Shown one piece after another: positions 61,180 to 64,000 of a stretch of DNA of 64,000 bases. The notes under the pieces were generated by a model, which was not told the origin of the DNA, searched no databases, and was given only the letters and a program-made list of their open reading frames with translations. This DNA comes from Plasmodium malariae (taxonomy: Eukaryota; Apicomplexa; Aconoidasida; Haemosporida; Plasmodiidae): NCBI RefSeq assembly GCF_900090045.1, contig NC_041779.1, positions 1,012,501 through 1,076,500 on the forward strand, written 5' to 3'. How positions within the stretch are numbered: position 1 is the first letter of the stretch; each line of letters starts with the position of its first letter. A program made the position numbers and the translations under genes.

Positions 61180-62112
61180 GCATATATGCTCGAACGGAGT
61201 GGGGAGTATGCCTTACCTTCCGTTATGCATTTGTCAATAAACTATATCCCGAAACGTAATTGCATTTATTAGGCTTATAAATAACATGTACACGTACATG
61301 TACGTTTCATCTACATTTATATGTCCCTAAGCTTAATAAAAAGAAAAATAAAAATGGGAAAAAAATAAAATCAAAGGAGCACCATTCACGACTGCATGGG
61401 AAGATCTATAAACCATTTAATCGGTATATACAGCAAATAAACAGAAGAATGAAAATGATAAAACTAACAAGAGCATATGCTTTGTGGAACGAGAAAAAAT
61501 TAGCCCCTTCTGGAAAAATGAAAACGGACATAGCTAAATTACTTGAAAGTGAATTAATACATAAGCTGAAGTTGAAGCTAAAGCTGAAATTTTTTTTTTT
61601 TTTTCTCTCCTTTTTTTCTCCTTTTTTTCTTTTTTTTGTTACTTTATTTTGTTACTTTATTTTGTTACTTTATTTTGTTATTTTAATTTATGTATTTGTT
61701 ATTATTTTTCTTTTTTTTTTTTTTCCTTATTTTTTTTTATTTATTTATTTTTATTTATTTATTTATTTATTTTTTTATTTTATTTTTCTCTTTCTCCCTG
61801 TGCGTTACCCAGTTGCATTGCATTCGTTTTATGAATGCAATTCGCATGGGCAGAGAACTCGGAGTTCTTTTCCTTTAGCATAAAGTGAGGGAATAATGAA
61901 TAAAAGAAGAAATTCAGGTTGAACGTAAAGTTGATTATATCGCGTCCCGCATATTGTATGGGTGTATATATATATGTACATATATATGTACATATATATG
62001 TACATATATATGTACGTATATAATATAGATACAAGAACGAATACACGTATTATAGGCATACCTTTTATGATCCTTGTTTCTCTGACTTTTTACCTTTTTA
62101 TCTGCACAAATC
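61018..62112. other. Divergent promoter region between RRB1 and PPCDC
   Basis: About 1.1 kb carrying the promoters of RRB1 (-) and PPCDC (+). It includes (TA)n at 61154-61180, a long T-rich tract (61590-61800) and TACATATATATG repeats (61965-62015). A possible small plus-strand gene is listed separately. Confidence 0.5.
61449..61883 (+). other. Candidate small two-exon gene (unidentified)
   Basis: From 61449 the frame reads MKMIKLTRAYALWNEKKLAP, then GKMKTDIAKLLESELIHKLK, before running into poly-T. A textbook 3' splice site (TTTCTCTTTCTCCCTGTGCG plus TTACCCAG) precedes a more GC-rich stretch at 61812-61883 that is open in several frames. The donor is ambiguous (after GAAA at 61548 or CTGAA at 61571), so the C-terminus cannot be fixed. 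The minus strand is open too. The first-exon helix loosely resembles small BolA-type N-termini, but I do not assert this. Confidence 0.3.
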
Positions 62113-63277
62113 ATGAAACTGCTGTTCGGTATCAGCGGCAGTATTGCTGCTATCAAGATTAACGAAATAGTTGAAAAGCTTAAAGAGAAATGTGAATTGA
62201 TGAACATACCTATTGAGATAAAGTACGTAGCAACACGTATTGCTTTTGATAAATTTTTGAAAAATTTTAAAGAGAAAATACTTTTAGATGAAGATGAATG
62301 GATATGGAATGAAAGAGGAGATGAAATTTTACATATCGAATTGAGAAAATGGGCAGATGTTTTTGTTATTTGTCCATTGGATGCAAACACCTTGGCTTAC
62401 ATTTCCAACGGAGCTTGTCCCAACCTTCTAGTTAGAAAAAATAAGAAAAATTTACGGAAAATACGCGCAATATTTGCGAAATATTAGAAAAAAATGAGAG
62501 AAAAAAATGAGAGAAAAAAAAAATTAAGAATTATCGCAAAATTAATGTAAAATAGATCAAAAAATACGCATTTTTCCAGCATACTTTTGCTATACTTTTT
62601 CCTCTTCTAAGACGTGCATCTGTCGATGTTGGGACTTCGAGAAAACCTGCCTGGTTTTCCCTTGTATGAACACGTTCATGTATAGTCATCCCATAACGAA
62701 GAAGCAGATCAGTGTAATTTCTTCGTGGGGAATAAAAGTAAGAGCCCCCAAAGGACACAAAAAAAAATAAGAACAAATAAGAACAATTAAGAACAAATAA
62801 GAACAAATAAGAACAATTAACAACAATTAACAACAATTAACAACAATTAAGAACAAAAAAGAACAAATAAGAACAAATAAGAACAAAAAAGAACAAATAA
62901 GAACAAAAAAAAAGAACAATACGGAACGGCAAAAGGGGACGGGAAAATATCACTGCCATAAAGGGGCTTAATCCTTTTCATTACGTATGAGCAAAATCAT
63001 TATCAATCTATGTTTTAATTTTGCTTCATTTCTTTTTCCAATTTTAAGGTAGTCGACCCGATAGAAAAAGTCCTTGCATGTGGGGAATATGGTAAGAGTT
63101 GCCCTCATTCGAGTCAAGTTGTGGTTAACGCCCCACATCAAACTATTCCTTGCTGCATACAATTTTATGATCAGCTCTTTTCAATTTTTTTGAAATATGC
63201 GAGGCATTTTAGCTGAGTTGAAGGGGATAATAAAACATATGAACATTAATGTTTTGTTCCTTTTTTGTCCACTGTTT

Positions 63278-63308
<31 letters not shown>

Positions 63309-63413
63309 GAAGGCATGGGAGCACTCCCAAACGTAGAGGATGTAACTAGCGAAATTGTGAAGCATTTACGAATTTACGAGAATGTAAAAGATACTCATCA
63401 CCATTGTGTATGA
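62113..63413 (+). CDS. PPCDC: Phosphopantothenoylcysteine decarboxylase (4 exons)
   Basis: Flavoprotein that decarboxylates 4'-phosphopantothenoylcysteine to 4'-phosphopantetheine in coenzyme A synthesis from vitamin B5. Exons 62113-62430, 62612-62737, 63049-63091 and 63313-63413 sum to 588 nt (195 aa) with consistent phases. The start MKLLFGISGSIAAIKINEIV is the flavin-binding GxSGSxAA motif. LRKWADVFVICPLDANTLAY leads to ISNGACPNLL, which joins TCICRCWDF (the LLTC…RAWD element). The substrate clamp PCMNTFMYSHPIT (PxMNxxMW/Y) follows. The C-terminal VVDPIEKVLACGEYG|MGALPN matches the substrate-recognition flap, with its conserved Cys at ACGEYG. It is a stand-alone enzyme as in other eukaryotes, not fused to the synthetase as in bacterial CoaBC. 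The active-site His is in the first exon region ILHIELRKWAD. Confidence 0.93.
62765..62910. repeat. 10 bp tandem array (AAGAACAAAT) in PPCDC intron 2
   Basis: About fourteen units of AAGAACAAAT with AAGAACAATT, AACAACAATT and AAGAACAAAA variants. A-rich on the plus strand, lying within the intron between exons 2 and 3. Confidence 0.95.
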
Positions 63414-63538
63414 GAAAAGTTAAACTCAGTTTTTTAAAGAGTCGAAGTTACATTTTAGCATAAACAGAAGTGCTTTTTTTTTTTTTTTTTTTTTTAAATA
63501 TAAAAAGTAGTCCAATGGACATGCACAAACGGTCGTAT

Positions 63539-63580
<42 letters not shown>

Positions 63581-63840
63581 ATGTGTGTGCGCGTATTACG
63601 CATGTGTATGTGCTAGGGGCGGTTTGTTGGAGGCATCGCTTCGCGTGGAGGATCAGGGGATGGGAGAAACTACTCATTGCAGGGAATAACGCATATTCAA
63701 AAGGGAAGGAAAGAATTTGCAAGGTCAAACAGGTATGCAACAAAATGCTTTAAAATTTTAATTTTGAATTTATTTTGCTTGTATATGTAATAATTTGATA
63801 GGAAGAATGTTTTTTGTGAAATTATCCAAACATGTGACAC
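63414..63840. other. Right-edge interval with a truncated coding-like stretch
   Basis: After the PPCDC stop come a poly-T, a (TA)n run (63545-63572) and then a relatively GC-rich stretch at 63613-63731. On the plus strand that stretch reads GWEKLLIAGNNAYSKGKERI, then CKVKQ, up to a strong donor (CAG|GTATGC). All three plus frames and one minus frame are open there, so neither strand nor product is certain. The gene, if real, continues beyond the window. Confidence 0.3.
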
Positions 63841-63842
63841 TG

Positions 63843-64000
63843 TTTTATTTTTTATTTTCTATATTCTATTTTTTATATTCCATTTTTTATATTCTATTTT
63901 TTATATTCTATTTTTTATATTCTATTTTTTATTTCCATTTTTTATATTCTATTTTTTATTTTTTATTTTCTATTTTTTTTATTCTATTTTTTATATTCTA
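63843..64000. repeat. ~14 bp AT-rich tandem array at window end
   Basis: Repeated TTTTTTATATTCTA units with shortened variants, running off the right end of the window. Confidence 0.9.

Noticed and set aside
63571..63753. Complete 60-aa plus-strand gene starting MYVYVCARITHV
   Set aside because: The first part is a TATG/TGTG microsatellite and the end reads past a strong splice donor, so at most the middle is an exon.

Overview
The window is nuclear DNA of a malaria parasite (Plasmodium). Base composition is very AT-rich. Genes are split by short GT-AG introns carrying poly-T and (TA)n tracts, proteins are interrupted by Asn/Lys/Asp/Ser low-complexity inserts, and every recognisable gene is a standard Plasmodium nuclear gene. 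Intergenic DNA is less extreme than in P. falciparum and full of TATG/TACG microsatellites, so a malariae/ovale-type species seems more likely. That species guess is inference only. No virus, bacterial operon, CRISPR array, tRNA or rRNA was found.

Layout. Bases 1-6.7 kb hold no convincing gene. Inside them, about 1.86-4.23 kb is almost pure A+T with a ~90 bp tandem array at 3.47-4.03 kb, which looks like the chromosome's centromere. Next come a 4-exon putatively organelle-targeted protein, SMC3 (21 exons, fully resolved here), a USP5-type deubiquitinase, an organellar uL10 (minus strand), a LOG-family protein, the proteasome ATPase RPT3 and a PGAM5-like phosphatase (minus). From memory, the SMC3-to-PGAM5 run matches one P. 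falciparum block on chromosome 4, and the eIF3G to RRB1 run matches a block on chromosome 8. The join would lie in the repeat-rich stretch at 33.2-35.5 kb.

The right half holds a small unidentified minus-strand gene, a single-pass membrane protein, eIF3G (10 exons, minus), a ubiquitin-like membrane protein resembling the apicoplast factor PUBL, two tiny three-exon genes of 70 and 62 aa (minus), a VPS9-domain Rab GEF interrupted by two apparent frameshifts, apicoplast lipoamide dehydrogenase, the ribosome-assembly WD protein RRB1 (minus), and phosphopantothenoylcysteine decarboxylase (4 exons). The window ends in a coding-like stretch that is cut off.

Functionally these are housekeeping genes: cohesin, ubiquitin/proteasome, translation and ribosome assembly, endosomal trafficking, and CoA/lipoate metabolism. 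Apicoplast function recurs (uL10, PUBL-like, lipoamide dehydrogenase, possibly the first gene), but nothing suggests co-regulation. The most interesting items are the centromere, the 62-aa gene that aligns without gaps to the MOZART1 core of the gamma-tubulin complex, other spliced micro-genes, and the VPS9 gene breaks.
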